A stretch of DNA of 64,000 nt. Source: JAFEDN01 sp963795715. GTDB lineage: Bacteria > Pseudomonadota > Gammaproteobacteria > Coxiellales > Coxiellaceae. Below the pieces are notes generated by a model that saw only the letters and a program-made list of their open reading frames with translations, made no database searches and had not been told where the DNA came from. Made by a program: the position numbers and the translations under genes. The stretch lies in the NCBI GenBank assembly GCA_963795715.1, contig CAWCIY010000002.1, positions 1,364,001 to 1,428,000 of the forward strand. Reading direction: 5' to 3'. Of the stretch, positions 29,165 through 39,100 are shown one piece after another. Position 1 is the stretch's first letter. Each line of letters opens with the position of its first letter.

Positions 29165-30036
29165 AACCACTGCGCACACGGCTATTAGAGAGCCGTAAAA
29201 ACCTACAGACGCCCTGGGAAGTTTTAGAAAGAGATTATTTACTTTCTTGGATATTAGCAGGTATTTCTAAAATCGATATATTACGCACTACTTTAATCTT
29301 TAAAGGTGGAACTGCGCTTAAAAAGTGCTATTTTGGTGATTACCGCTTTTCTGAAGACCTAGATTTTACGAGCCTACCTCTCGCTCCTCAAGATCAAACT
29401 TTGGATTCAGCAATGCAAGAAGCTTGTAATCAAGCAGCTAAACTTTTAGATCTTTATGCTCCTATCGAAATTTCTTGTCAGCGATACCATGAACGCCAGC
29501 CTCATCCCCGCGGCCAAGAAGCTTTTGACATACGAGCACGTTTTCCATGGCATCGCCAATTACAGACAAGGGTAATGGTTGAAATAACTCGCGATGAAAA
29601 ATTAATAAAACCACCAATCGCTCTTCCTGTTATTCATGAATATGGAGAAAAATTGGATATAATGCTACAAGTTTATACTTTAGAGGAAATCATAGCCGAA
29701 AAACTGAGGGCTATTTTACAAAATATCCAAGCTTTCGAACGAAAAGGCTGGGTCAGATCACGCGCTCGCGACTATTACGACCTTTGGCGTATTTTAAGTA
29801 CTTACAAAGAAAATTTAGATTTATCTAATTTTCAAGAAATGTTGTATAAAAAATGTCAACATCGTGGCGTCAGCTTTTCAGATTCAAGCAGTTTTTTTTC
29901 ACCAAAGCTATTGGTTGAAGTAGAAAAAACATGGCAACAGTGGCTACAACCTTTGCTTTCAAATTTACCATCATACGAACTTGTTTTAAAAGAACTACGT
30001 GATCAAATCCGTTTATTCGTTTTACCGCAGACTTGA
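29161..30036 (+). CDS. abiEii: AbiEii-type nucleotidyltransferase toxin
   Basis: 291 residues from the ATG at 29161, with AGGAG upstream; an earlier in-frame ATG at 29122 lies inside the antitoxin gene. Family motifs are intact: FKGGTALKK with the following FSEDLDF (nucleotidyltransferase GS-like and DxD positions), EEIIAEKLRAI and RARDYYDLW. AbiEii toxins use nucleotides to modify RNA (tRNA acceptor ends in studied relatives), causing growth arrest, for example after phage infection. Paired with its antitoxin by a 4-base overlap. All key residues appear present, so it is probably active. Confidence 0.9.
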   Translation: MKPLRTRLLESRKNLQTPWEVLERDYLLSWILAGISKIDILRTTLIFKGGTALKKCYFGDYRFSEDLDFTSLPLAPQDQTLDSAMQEACNQAAKLLDLYAPIEISCQRYHERQPHPRGQEAFDIRARFPWHRQLQTRVMVEITRDEKLIKPPIALPVIHEYGEKLDIMLQVYTLEEIIAEKLRAILQNIQAFERKGWVRSRARDYYDLWRILSTYKENLDLSNFQEMLYKKCQHRGVSFSDSSSFFSPKLLVEVEKTWQQWLQPLLSNLPSYELVLKELRDQIRLFVLPQT

Positions 30037-30123
30037 CTAGGGTTGCTTACATTTTCCGTAAATATCAAGACAAAAAAGGTGATTTGCCTCAGATTTAAAA
30101 TATTTATAGTCGCTGGCACCTAT

Positions 30124-30297
30124 CTGCAAACACTTACGTCAAAAGGCAAACGGCATGAAAAAAGAGCTCTTATGATGATCAGATAGGTCATCATTGATTC
30201 CAAAGCATTGATGAAATTGCAAGAGCAAGTATAGAAGGCTAAGATTAAAGGACCACAGCACTTGCTTAAAGAACTTCTTGTGAACATTAATAAATGA
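30124..30297 (+). pseudogene. Decayed protein-coding relic
   Basis: One frame reads LQTLTSKGKRHEKRALMMIR, stop, VIIDSKALMKLQEQV, stop, KAKIKGPQHLLKELLVNINK, stop, with protein-like composition through two internal stops. It is probably the end of a lost gene between the AbiEii toxin and the convergent HNH gene. The family is not recognised. Confidence 0.3.
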
Positions 30298-30332
30298 TCC
30301 AGGAAAAAGCCCAATTTCATAAAAATATAATT

Positions 30333-31529
30333 TTATATATCAATTCTCAAACATGGCGGAAAACTACTTGAAATTAATTCTTCTGCAAGAAGAACTTCAG
30401 CTTGAAGGATACCGCCGTAGAGTTTGATAGCACAAACGGTTGCACTTATCCAATTTTCGGTTGCTGCTTTTAGACTCAATTCATGGTGGCGATAATGATC
30501 AGCATCCTTCCTAATTTCATCACCCAGCAATTCTATTCTAGAAATTTTAATAAGATTGTTCGCGTATCCATATTTTTCATAGCGGTAATTAAAATGTTTC
30601 ATTATTTGAGAAAGATCATCCTTAAAAACAATTTCTCTTATGATCTCTAATGTTTTTTTAATATCGTATTTCCAGAAGATATATTCCTCATCACCAATTT
30701 TAGTAGGACTCAAGAATAAATCTGGATACTTATGTACTAAATTGGTGTCATTGATATGTCCAGAATTGATATAACCAAAAATCCATTCACTGATAGGATT
30801 AGTCAATTTCTCTTTGCCAAGTATTTTTACAGCATAAGTCCATGCAATTTTAAAGAAAAATTTCGTTAATGCCTCATCATCAAGATAAATAATTACTTTT
30901 AATTCTTCATTTGATACATTTAAAGGAGGATTTTTTATCAGTTTTGGAATGATTGTTCTCTCTTTTTTATCATAAATAATTTCATTTTTTGTTATAAACT
31001 CATAAAAATCGAAATTAATTATGGGATTCTCTGATAACTCGTTAAGATAACTATCCAACTGTTTTTTAATTTTTTTTAACCGTCTTTCAGCATGAATAGG
31101 TTTAAGTAAATTAGTGGTTCCTTTTAAGCCGACAATAGTAAAAGGTAGTTTTAATTCATATATAAATTCTTCTCCATTTTTTCCTTTTAATAGCATAGAT
31201 ACAATATTAGTTTCAACATCATGTGGTTTTTGAACCGTTTTATTTTCTCCATCTGGATAAATGTAATGCGCTAAATTTGATTCAGTGGTAAGATCTAAAT
31301 TTCTCCTAAAATAAGGTGCCTTAGGGGGATTAAAAATCATATTTATCTCTTTCATAACTTCGGAATCAATAATTCTTGTTTCAAAAGATTTTGCCATATA
31401 GTTATTAACAAGCTGGCAAACATTAGAGAGCGTGTAACTTTTATTACCTAATGCCATAGGGATAATATGCTCTAAACTATGGTGATTCATAGGATGTAAT
31501 CCATCACAATATACACAAAGAAAAGACAT
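30333..31529 (-). CDS. HNH-type nuclease-like protein
   Basis: 398 residues. The N-terminus carries a compact HNH/zinc pattern: C5-x2-C8, then LEHIIPMALGN (Glu20-His21), Cys38 and Asn42-Asn43 (CQLVNNYMAKSFE). This is typical of small HNH endonucleases, although the pattern is only at the N-terminal 45 residues. The remaining 350 residues are a charged helical region with no recognised domain and may bind a partner or target. It is the only other gene in cassette 1, on the opposite strand to the AbiE pair. A defence role is likely from context but is inference. Confidence 0.72.
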   Translation of the reverse strand: MSFLCVYCDGLHPMNHHSLEHIIPMALGNKSYTLSNVCQLVNNYMAKSFETRIIDSEVMKEINMIFNPPKAPYFRRNLDLTTESNLAHYIYPDGENKTVQKPHDVETNIVSMLLKGKNGEEFIYELKLPFTIVGLKGTTNLLKPIHAERRLKKIKKQLDSYLNELSENPIINFDFYEFITKNEIIYDKKERTIIPKLIKNPPLNVSNEELKVIIYLDDEALTKFFFKIAWTYAVKILGKEKLTNPISEWIFGYINSGHINDTNLVHKYPDLFLSPTKIGDEEYIFWKYDIKKTLEIIREIVFKDDLSQIMKHFNYRYEKYGYANNLIKISRIELLGDEIRKDADHYRHHELSLKAATENWISATVCAIKLYGGILQAEVLLAEELISSSFPPCLRIDI

Positions 31530-31885
31530 TTTTTATTATCCCATAAAAAAATTGTGTTTCAGACTAAGAATAACTAGCCTTCAGAATCATATAACTTCTC
31601 ATCAACTTGGTATCAAGAGTAATCCCTCGCGGCGTTCCTGAGATAGCCTACTGCACCCGTAGGTGCATATTTGATAATAACTGGGTTAAGATTTGGACTT
31701 CTTCAAACGCTTCCTTATCGTATTTTCCTGAAGAGACAGACCTAAAGATAAACCGTCCGCAGCCATTATCCAGTTATCCGATACAAATTTCAAATTTGAA
31801 GAAAATTTGAATAGACCCTCATTTCCTTGAAAAGGATTTTCCCAATGTTTTTAATTTATTGATTTTAAAAGTATTTTTGAAAACT
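31530..31885. other. Intergenic stretch with a possible gene relic
   Basis: No intact gene is seen. The minus strand near 31660-31750 reads GKYDKEAFEEVQILTQLL before a stop, which looks like former coding sequence. The region ends at the left arm of cassette 1. Confidence 0.3.
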
Positions 31886-31914
31886 AGACCAACGGATTAA
31901 AAATCCGTTGGTCT
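31886..31914 (+). terminator. Perfect 13-bp hairpin made from the tRNA-Lys att core
   Basis: AGACCAACGGATT, AAA, then AATCCGTTGGTCT form a 13-bp stem with a three-base loop, followed by TTCTGATTTTT. The left strand plus loop repeats 16 bases of the att core (GACCAACGGATTAAAA). It could act as a terminator or as a recognition structure for cassette mobility. A decayed version lies at 41919-41944. Confidence 0.5.
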
Positions 31915-32100
31915 TTCTGATTTTTGATAGAAAGGTTTTTATAAGTATTTAATTTTAAAGAAAATAAATTTAGGATGTTAAATTTAACAAACCTAAAATG
32001 TAAAATCTTGTCCTGCAAAAGTCCCTATGATAAATTATTGGACAGTTAAGAGCTCAGCCGAAAGTTGGAATAAGTTTTTGATTATTCTAGTTTTATTTTT
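31915..32100 (+). repeat. Left arm of cassette 1, matched by the left arm of cassette 2
   Basis: After the hairpin the two arms share GATAAGTA/ATAAGTATTTAATTT-like sequence, AATGTAAAATC, TCCTGCAAAAGTCCCT (32011 and 42045), AAATTATTG(G/A)ACAGTTA, and end at the att core. By eye the match runs about 190 bases with scattered differences. It marks the other end of the cassette. Confidence 0.6.
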
Positions 32101-32142
32101 TGGGCCGGCCGAGATTTGAACTCGGGACCAACGGATTAAAAG
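32101..32142 (-). repeat. att copy B: 42-bp 3' part of tRNA-Lys(UUU)
   Basis: Identical over 42 bases to copy C and one base different from copy A. It is the junction between the two cassettes. Only the 3' part of the tRNA is present, so this is an attachment repeat and not a functional gene. Confidence 0.82.
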
Positions 32143-32297
32143 GTATATAATCCAAAAAATTAAATATCCGTGATTGTCTAACATTTTGATTTATATTCAA
32201 TTTTTACTGATTAATTTTAAAACAAACCAGGTTGCCCGTTAGTAAAAAGCCTAGTTAAGGCTAGTAAGTCCTAGTTGTGTCCTGCAAATCTCCGATC
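32143..32297 (+). repeat. Conserved right arm after att copy B
   Basis: 155 bases nearly the same as 28125-28278, including the ACTGATTAATTTTAAAACAAA block and the shared end TCCTGCAAATCTCCGATC. Homology to the first cassette ends here, just before the promoter of the second AbiE pair. Confidence 0.75.
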
Positions 32298-32316
32298 GGC
32301 ATTCGAGTACTTTCAC

Positions 32317-32355
32317 TTGCAATTTGTCACAAAAACATATATAATCTATGACAAA
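32317..32355 (+). promoter_or_regulatory. AbiE promoter 2 with inverted-repeat operator
   Basis: The -35 TTGCAA (32317-32322) and -10 TATAAT (32340-32345) are 17 bases apart. The inverted repeat TTTGTCA (32323-32329) and TGACAAA (32349-32355) brackets the -10, a likely AbiEi operator. The repeat differs in sequence from the one at the first AbiE promoter, so the two antitoxins probably do not cross-regulate. Confidence 0.6.
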
Positions 32356-32364
32356 GGTGTCATT

Positions 32365-32973
32365 ATGAAAGTCGCTCAAAATATCGCTCACAAAGTTCAC
32401 TTAATACCAGAAGGCCTCCCCTTTAGCTCTTCTCAATTCCTAAAATATGGTTCTCGCAATACTATAGATCAAACTATCGGGCGCATGGTAAAACAAGGAA
32501 TAATTATTCGAGTGAGCCGAGGAATTTATTTAAAACCAAAAAAAAGTCGGCTTGCTGGTCCAATTTTGCCTAGTTCATGGGAAATAGCTCAATTTATCGC
32601 CAAAAAAACCGGAGCTATTATTCAAGTTCACGGCGCAGAAGCAGCTAGATATTTTGGCTTAACCACCCAGATGCCAACTCAAGCTATTTATTTAACCAAT
32701 GGCCCAAATCGAAAATTATGTATCGGAAATCTTAATATTACTCTAAAACATGTGAGTCCGCGAAAATTAATTTACACTGGAAGCAAAGTGGGTATGGCAA
32801 TTACTGCTTTGTGGTATATAGGCAAAGAGGAAATTAATGAAAACATTATAGCCAAGGTTTGTGCACAATTAACTAAAAATGAATATGATGAATTCATTAA
32901 CGCTATCGGCCAGATGCCAGTTTGGTTAGCTAATACCATCCAAAAATATATTAGAGCCAATCAACATGCCTGA
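32365..32973 (+). CDS. AbiEi-family antitoxin (DUF6088-like)
   Basis: 202 residues from the ATG at 32365, behind AAAGGTG; a longer frame to 32275 would begin inside the right arm and upstream of the promoter. The N-terminus is winged-helix-like (FSSSQFLKYGSRNTIDQTIG, GIIIRVSRGIYLKP), followed by QVHGAEAARYFGLTTQMPTQ and TNGPNRKL, typical of the short AbiEi-like antitoxins. Its end overlaps the next start by eight bases, so translation is coupled. It is only distantly related to the antitoxin of cassette 1, so the two cassettes carry different AbiE lineages at the same position. Confidence 0.82.
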   Translation: MKVAQNIAHKVHLIPEGLPFSSSQFLKYGSRNTIDQTIGRMVKQGIIIRVSRGIYLKPKKSRLAGPILPSSWEIAQFIAKKTGAIIQVHGAEAARYFGLTTQMPTQAIYLTNGPNRKLCIGNLNITLKHVSPRKLIYTGSKVGMAITALWYIGKEEINENIIAKVCAQLTKNEYDEFINAIGQMPVWLANTIQKYIRANQHA

Positions 32974-33976
32974 AGAATTTTTTGAACTTCCGAAGGAAGA
33001 GCAAGCCGAAATCCTTAAGGCATTAGCTCCAAAATTAGGATTGACGCCTCAAGTGATCGAAAAAGATATTTAGCTCTGCTGGGTTTTAGATCAGTTATTT
33101 CAATTGCCAAACAAGTTACCTATGGCCTTTAAAGGGGGAACATCATTATCAAAAGTTTTCAATGCTATTCACCGTTTTTCAGAAGATTGTGATGTTACGA
33201 TAAGTTATCTGGGATTTAATAATAATTTTGATCCTTTTTCGGAAAATATCAGCAAAAACGCATTAAAAAAATTTACTGAAAAATTACGAAAGCAGTTAAG
33301 CGAATATGTAAAGACCACTATCGCTCCTTATTTTAATAAACAATTAAGTAACCAATTTGAAAATACATTTCAAGTTACTGTTAGTGAAAACGGTGAACAA
33401 GTGTATATCAGCTATCCGACGATAATTGAAGATAGTATTCAATATATTCGAGATCATATTTTGATTGAGTTTGGTGCTAGAAATTCCATTGACCCTAATA
33501 ATGAACATACTATAAATACTTATGCATCTACTGTCGTAACTGATCTAAAGTTTCCTAAAGCTACTCTGAATGTTCTGTCACCTGAACGCACATTTTGGGA
33601 AAAGGCTACTTTAATTCACTCGGAATGTCATCGGAGCGAGTTTAGAGAAAGCGCAAATCGTCTTTCAAGACATTGGAGTGATTTGGCTATGTTATCTCAA
33701 AATAAGATAGGTAGAATTGCGCTATCAAACCGCGATTTACTGGCCGATGTTGTGAAACATAAAAAAACGTTTTACTTAGCCAGTCACTCTAACTATGATT
33801 TGTGCCTTCAAGGGAAATTTAGATTGCTACCTGATTCAAATCAGCTCAAGCAGCTACATTTGGATTATAACCAGATGATCGAAGCAGGCATGTTTAGCCA
33901 AAAGCCGCTATCTTTTGAGGAAATTATTAATGCAGTTTCAACATTAGAAAAAAATATAGCAAATAAATTTGGTTAA
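32966..33976 (+). pseudogene. AbiEii-family nucleotidyltransferase toxin interrupted by an amber codon
   Basis: The natural frame starts at the ATG at 32966 inside the antitoxin end and reads MPEEFFELPKEEQAEILKAL to VIEKDI, then TAG at 33071-33073, then LCWVLDQLF. Relatives normally have a Tyr/Trp-Trp pair at VIEKDYW, so the stop replaces a conserved Trp (TGG to TAG). The rest is open to 33976 and keeps FKGGTSLSK, FSEDCD, SPERTFWEKATLIH and RLSRHWSDLAML. A restart at TTG 33104 or ATG 33122 would yield a protein with the catalytic motif but lacking the N-terminus. It is either a disarmed toxin, a read-through case, or a sequencing error. Confidence 0.75.
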
Positions 33977-34007
33977 TTAAACATTAAAACATTTTTCATT
34001 TGACACT

Positions 34008-34910
34008 ATGGAACAAAAACACAGAGTTAATATTATAAAAAATGAACAACCTCGAATTGGCTGGGTGTTTTTAGATGTAGAAGGAAATTTACCTTTAGTA
34101 GCCTGGGAATGCTATCGGGGTATTATTCTACCAGCAAAATGCTACCTTGATATCGGTATTCCACCCTTATCGCTTTGGTTCGCCACAATGTTACAGAATT
34201 TGAATTCTATTGAAATCAAAAATGAATTTCGACTTGAAAATATACGTGCCACATCCTTCCCTGAAAAAATATCCAGATTAACCGGATTTTTTCATTTTTC
34301 CGATAAATTAATGGCAACCAAATTTGCAAAAAAGCATGGAAACTCCCAAAACCATTTTCATGACGAATTCTTAGCTGAAGCTGGATTTGATCCCTTGATG
34401 CCTTATTCAATTCATGATGCAGAGTGGATTACTTACTATCGAGGGATTAACTCAATAGACCAAAATTGGATGATTCAATATTGGCTAGAGAATCCATGTC
34501 CTTCGGCAATAGATGGTCCTATTTGGGAATCTTTAACCTATACTCCTGCGATTATTTATGGAACCGAGTTACGCAACCGAGCCTATAAGCGCATAGCTGA
34601 AGAATTTCCAAATTCTTTAGGTATGTTGGAATTATCCAGACTGGCAGCAACCGGCGGTTTTATGGCTGGCCACTCTCTCCCCTATATTTACGTAGATAAT
34701 TCAAGCTACGCACAAGTTGTTTTTTTACTTCGGGAAGCTGAATTTAGACACTCAGATTTCTTAGACTATATTATGAAATATAATGGTCCGAAAAATACGA
34801 AGGATTTTAACCAAGACTCTAAACTCATAACACCTGATTTTAGACCATATTATTTTAAAATAGATGCTAATATTAAAGACCTCAACAGGTATTATTTCAA
34901 AAAATTATAA
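34008..34910 (+). CDS. Unknown 300-residue protein next to Wadjet
   Basis: Starts at an ATG 31 bases after the AbiEii frame; no clear ribosome site. No signal peptide or membrane helix. Motif-like stretches are RIGWVFLDVEGNLPLVAWEC, FHDEFLAEAGFDPLMPYSIH and YTPAIIYGTELRNRAYKRIA. The family is not recognised. It is the only cassette-2 gene that belongs to neither the AbiE pair nor Wadjet, and it faces JetD tail to tail. Location suggests an accessory defence gene, but that is inference. Confidence 0.68.
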   Translation: MEQKHRVNIIKNEQPRIGWVFLDVEGNLPLVAWECYRGIILPAKCYLDIGIPPLSLWFATMLQNLNSIEIKNEFRLENIRATSFPEKISRLTGFFHFSDKLMATKFAKKHGNSQNHFHDEFLAEAGFDPLMPYSIHDAEWITYYRGINSIDQNWMIQYWLENPCPSAIDGPIWESLTYTPAIIYGTELRNRAYKRIAEEFPNSLGMLELSRLAATGGFMAGHSLPYIYVDNSSYAQVVFLLREAEFRHSDFLDYIMKYNGPKNTKDFNQDSKLITPDFRPYYFKIDANIKDLNRYYFKKL

Positions 34911-34930
34911 TAGTGAATGCCGAATATGCG

Positions 34931-36172
34931 TTAAGAATTATTGAAACCCTCACCGGGGTTTCTAAGTAAAGGTCTTGATAACCAATTTTGGATTTTTTCA
35001 CGAATATAATCAGATGATATTCGCTCTTGTTCAAGCCGAGTTGATTTAAATTTCCCCAAAATCAGATCATTGAATAGCATTAACTCATTCTCATGCAATA
35101 ATTGCGGAATTTTTAAAATAGGCTCAGATTCAATAACCATTCGGTCTTCGTGAGCTTTTAAAGTATCTCTATCCATCATCAGTGATTCAACGATTGAACA
35201 TTTATTTCTAGCATCACTGAGAATGGAAAGTCCCCAGGTATCTATATCTCCCCAATAACCAACCCGCTTATTTCGCAGCCACTCGGCTTCCATCCAAGCT
35301 ACATTTTTACCCCCGCCAATGACAGCAATAGTGTCATTCAGGTAAGGCAATGCCAATCCGGATTGTAAATTTTCCACCACTAAAATATTTTTCGCAGGTA
35401 ATTCATAATTTTTAAGCACATCACCGGATATCTTAAGAATAGGGATATTTCCTAAAGCCTTTCTAGAATCTTCGCAGAGCGGTCGAATAGTTAACCAATC
35501 CTTTGAATGTAAACGGCAATCAAGCCAATTTAATAACCCACCCACATTAGTAACTGCGCCACAATGCAATCTATCAACTAAATCTTCAATCAACGCCTGA
35601 TGATTTTCCAAAAATTTAGTATCAACACCATTTAAAGGTAAAGCCCTCAGATAACACCCACTACCTAGACCTTGTTTTAATTGAAGAAGTAGTTTTGCTA
35701 ACAACTTAGATTCATTCTCAGAAAATTTCTCTATTACGTCAATCCATTTTATCAATGAAGGATACAAACTTTGCTTGAACTCTCCCTGAATATCGAGATC
35801 CAGTAAGGGAGCCATATTTCTTTCCCATAACCGGCTATGTTCATACGCATCTGTTCCTATTAGCTGTATTAATTGTTTGACTGAATTGACTACCAAAAAT
35901 GTCGGAATAATTTGTTCGGAAAAATTTCGAAAATTTTTGGCCTCCCATTGCAGCATTTCTTGATATGAAAACGATTTCCATTCTGCAATAAACCGTTGAA
36001 AATGTTCTATGTTTAGTAAAGCAGAATGACCATTAGGGGCTTTTAATCCTAGTCGAATGGGAAAAGGTTTTTCACCCAACAAGCGTGCCTTCAACGAAGC
36101 AAGATTATCCCACTCGCGTTGCCTGATTAATTGAATAACTTGACCCGGCAGTAATCCCCACGTTTGGCTCAA
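34931..36172 (-). CDS. jetD: Wadjet JetD, TOPRIM DNA-cleaving subunit
   Basis: 413 residues. The N-terminal half matches the JetD arm domain (QREWDNLASLKARLLGEKPF). The C-terminal DUF2220/TOPRIM half shows ILVVENLQSG (Glu267) and GYWGDIDTWGLSIL (Asp309, Asp311), the metal-binding acidic residues of TOPRIM nucleases. In Wadjet this subunit cuts circular plasmid DNA after the SMC-like motor has extruded a loop. Its ATG overlaps the JetC stop by four bases. A small hairpin (34943-34962) lies over its last codons. Confidence 0.93.
   Translation of the reverse strand: MSQTWGLLPGQVIQLIRQREWDNLASLKARLLGEKPFPIRLGLKAPNGHSALLNIEHFQRFIAEWKSFSYQEMLQWEAKNFRNFSEQIIPTFLVVNSVKQLIQLIGTDAYEHSRLWERNMAPLLDLDIQGEFKQSLYPSLIKWIDVIEKFSENESKLLAKLLLQLKQGLGSGCYLRALPLNGVDTKFLENHQALIEDLVDRLHCGAVTNVGGLLNWLDCRLHSKDWLTIRPLCEDSRKALGNIPILKISGDVLKNYELPAKNILVVENLQSGLALPYLNDTIAVIGGGKNVAWMEAEWLRNKRVGYWGDIDTWGLSILSDARNKCSIVESLMMDRDTLKAHEDRMVIESEPILKIPQLLHENELMLFNDLILGKFKSTRLEQERISSDYIREKIQNWLSRPLLRNPGEGFNNS
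34943..34962 (-). terminator. Hairpin over the last JetD codons
   Basis: GAAACCC and GGGTTTC flank a six-base loop just before the JetD stop; a T-poor run follows, so it is at best a weak terminator between the convergent genes. Confidence 0.28.
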
Positions 36173-39100
36173 ATGATTTCAACTCCAAAATTGGTTGCTT
36201 CGGCTAAAATCTTCTTATTCTTTTCATTCATTCGTTGATCTATTTCTTCCCAGGTTATTTCATAAAAACGACTGTCATGATTCACCGGATCTCTTTCTGC
36301 AATCAATAAAGAACGGGCTGATTCTCTAGCAAGATTAAGATTTTTATAGGGTGTAATCAAATTAATGTGAAGATGTAGTTCTTTAAATACTCGCAGAACT
36401 CGCCTACTGACCGATTCAGCAGTATTCGAGAAGGCCTCGTCTAAGAAAACGGTGCAATAAACCGGCCGGTCATGGCCGTCAGGCGTCAATACATAAGCAA
36501 GACTAGCGGCGACGATGATACCTGCAAATGACTCCTTTTCCCCGCCGGACTTTCCGCTGGATGATGCAAGAACATCGCGAATCTCGCCTGTGACGATATC
36601 AAGCTCTTCAGCATAAAACGACATCTGATAACGAGGATCAAGCAGTCGCAGACTTTCTAAAGTATATGATGTCGCCGGCGCACTTGCCTTCTCTAATATG
36701 CTCACGACTTTAACTAATTGTTCGAATCTCGCTTCATGGTCACTGCTGGTCGCCTGATTGAGTACTTTAAGTAATTGCGATTCAAACTCATAAACATGGG
36801 GATACTTATCTTTTTTAGAACTAAGCTTCAAGTAAGAACCTGATTTAAACTCAGTACGTTTCAATACTCGATTAATCACTTCAATACGTTCAATAACATC
36901 TTCACGTTCAGAGTCTAATTTCGTTTTTATTCGTGCTAACGATTGCGTCGCATGTTTATTGAGACGTTCAATGAATTGCTCCACCAGATTGGGCAAGCCT
37001 TCATTTTCCAATTGCTCTAAATGGGACAGATAATTTGGAAGACTGGCAATGTCGCGTTGCCAATCAACAGTCAACGCTTGCCATTTTTCATTAGAACTGA
37101 ATGAAGACATGACGCCGATCGCTGATTTCTCGGCGCTATTTTGCTTATTTCTACAAATCTCTAAAAGTGCATCCAGCTTTTTATCAATACGCGAAGTGAT
37201 TTCGGCTTTCTGATCTAAATGGTCTAAAGTCAATGTTCCGATGCGTTTGTAAAGAAGTGTTCGAATCGCTTCAGCGATACCTTTCTCAGCGTCAGTTTGA
37301 GCTTTTTGATGCTCTGCTTTTGCAGTTTGTAGAGTATGACTAATTCTGCCTAGCTGGGTGCTGAGCTCTTTCAAATTTTTCTGAATTTGAATAAGATCGG
37401 CTTTGGCGGATTCCCAGCGCAATTTTGCGCTATCCAAATTACCGCCTGGCTGCTCAAGTGCCTGTAAATCGGATTTAAGACGAGTCAACTTTTCTTGATA
37501 GTAAGGAGCATTAATGTCATCCCACACATAAGTTTTTATCTTTTCCCATAGATTTTTTCGAGTGGCGATTGTCTTAAGATCCTGCCTGGCTTTTATAACC
37601 AATTTTTCACTATTTTTTAAATTCCGAGTTAAATCCTCTTTTTCCTGATTTAAAATTTCTAAACGTGATTTATTAGAAAAACCTAAATTCCACTGTCTTC
37701 GATCATCAACTGAGTATTGATCCTTTTTTTCAAACCGCCCCTTTTCAAGATGTGTCAACCCCTGCTGCGTCATGGAAAAAGGTGTTCTGTCCAACTCTTC
37801 AGTATTGGCGACACACTGTAAGTCGAATCGTTGTAAATGATTCTTTAACCACTCTCTGTAAGGGTGTTCGCGCCAAAGTAATTTTTTTAAATAACCATTA
37901 GATTTAAATTCAGATAATTGTCCTTTAAAATTAACAACATCTACGACCTGAACCCGAACGTGTAGTCCCGTATGCCTGACATTCAACCAACGGGTCACCA
38001 TGGAATAACAATCACTCGGTACTACCATGGTCGTTCTCAAACCGCCCAATGCTCTTTCGATGGCCCCCTGCCAATGACGCTCTTCCTCTTTGACATCAAT
38101 CAATTCACCGATAAAAAGACACCGATCTTTACTTAATTTTAACGAATCAATTAACTCGTCTCGAAGCCGTTGAAATTTCCACTCGATATTAGAATCTGGT
38201 CTGGCTTCGATCTCGGTTATCTCTTCAGCAACAGTACGAATGTTGGATTGTATTTTACTATACTCGACACTAACGTCGGCAAACTGGTCCTGACAGGCTT
38301 TGTTATCACTTTCGATACTGGCAAGCTTTAAATCAGCCTCAGACTGATTTTTCATAAAAGACCGCTCATCCAAATCAATTGGCAGGTCCAGTTTTTCGGC
38401 ATTCTCTTGATACTGAGAAGAGTCACGGACAACTCTATTCAACTTATCTTGTGCATGTTCAATCTCTCTTTGTAGCCTTTCGATTTTATCCCCGCCTAAT
38501 TGCAAATATTCCTCATGCCTGCGTTCGACGAGTTCGTTAGCGTCTTTTTCTTGTGACTCCGCCTGTTTAATCTTTACAGAAAGCGCATCCAATTGAGATT
38601 CAATTTCTTTAATTTTTACACTCCATAATTGAACGAAAACTTCGCCTAAATAGACAGATAAGCTATTTTTTTCCTCGAGTAATTCTGCAAATTCCTGTCT
38701 CGATTTCTCAATAACAATACTGAGCTCAGGAAGTTTTGATAGATGATTTTTTTGCGCTCTTGCATCGACTAAGCGATCATGAATGGCCACGAGATCAGCA
38801 AATTCGTCTACCACTTTTTTAGCATCATCCTTCACTGTACTAGGTTCCAAAACTAACTCTCGAATCAGATCGGTTAATCCATCATCAATTTTTTTAAGAC
38901 CCAATGCTCTGGACAATAACGCCGGAGCGTTTTTATTATCCATGTAAAGTAATTTTCGATAGAGTTCTTGATAATCTGAAAAACTGGAGTCACAACAGGT
39001 TATAGCGGGATCGCCTCGCAACCATTGTTTAAGTGCTCTAGTATTCGTTTCACCAAATACATCCAGCATCTCTTTTAAAGAAAGATCTCGTTTAGCAACA

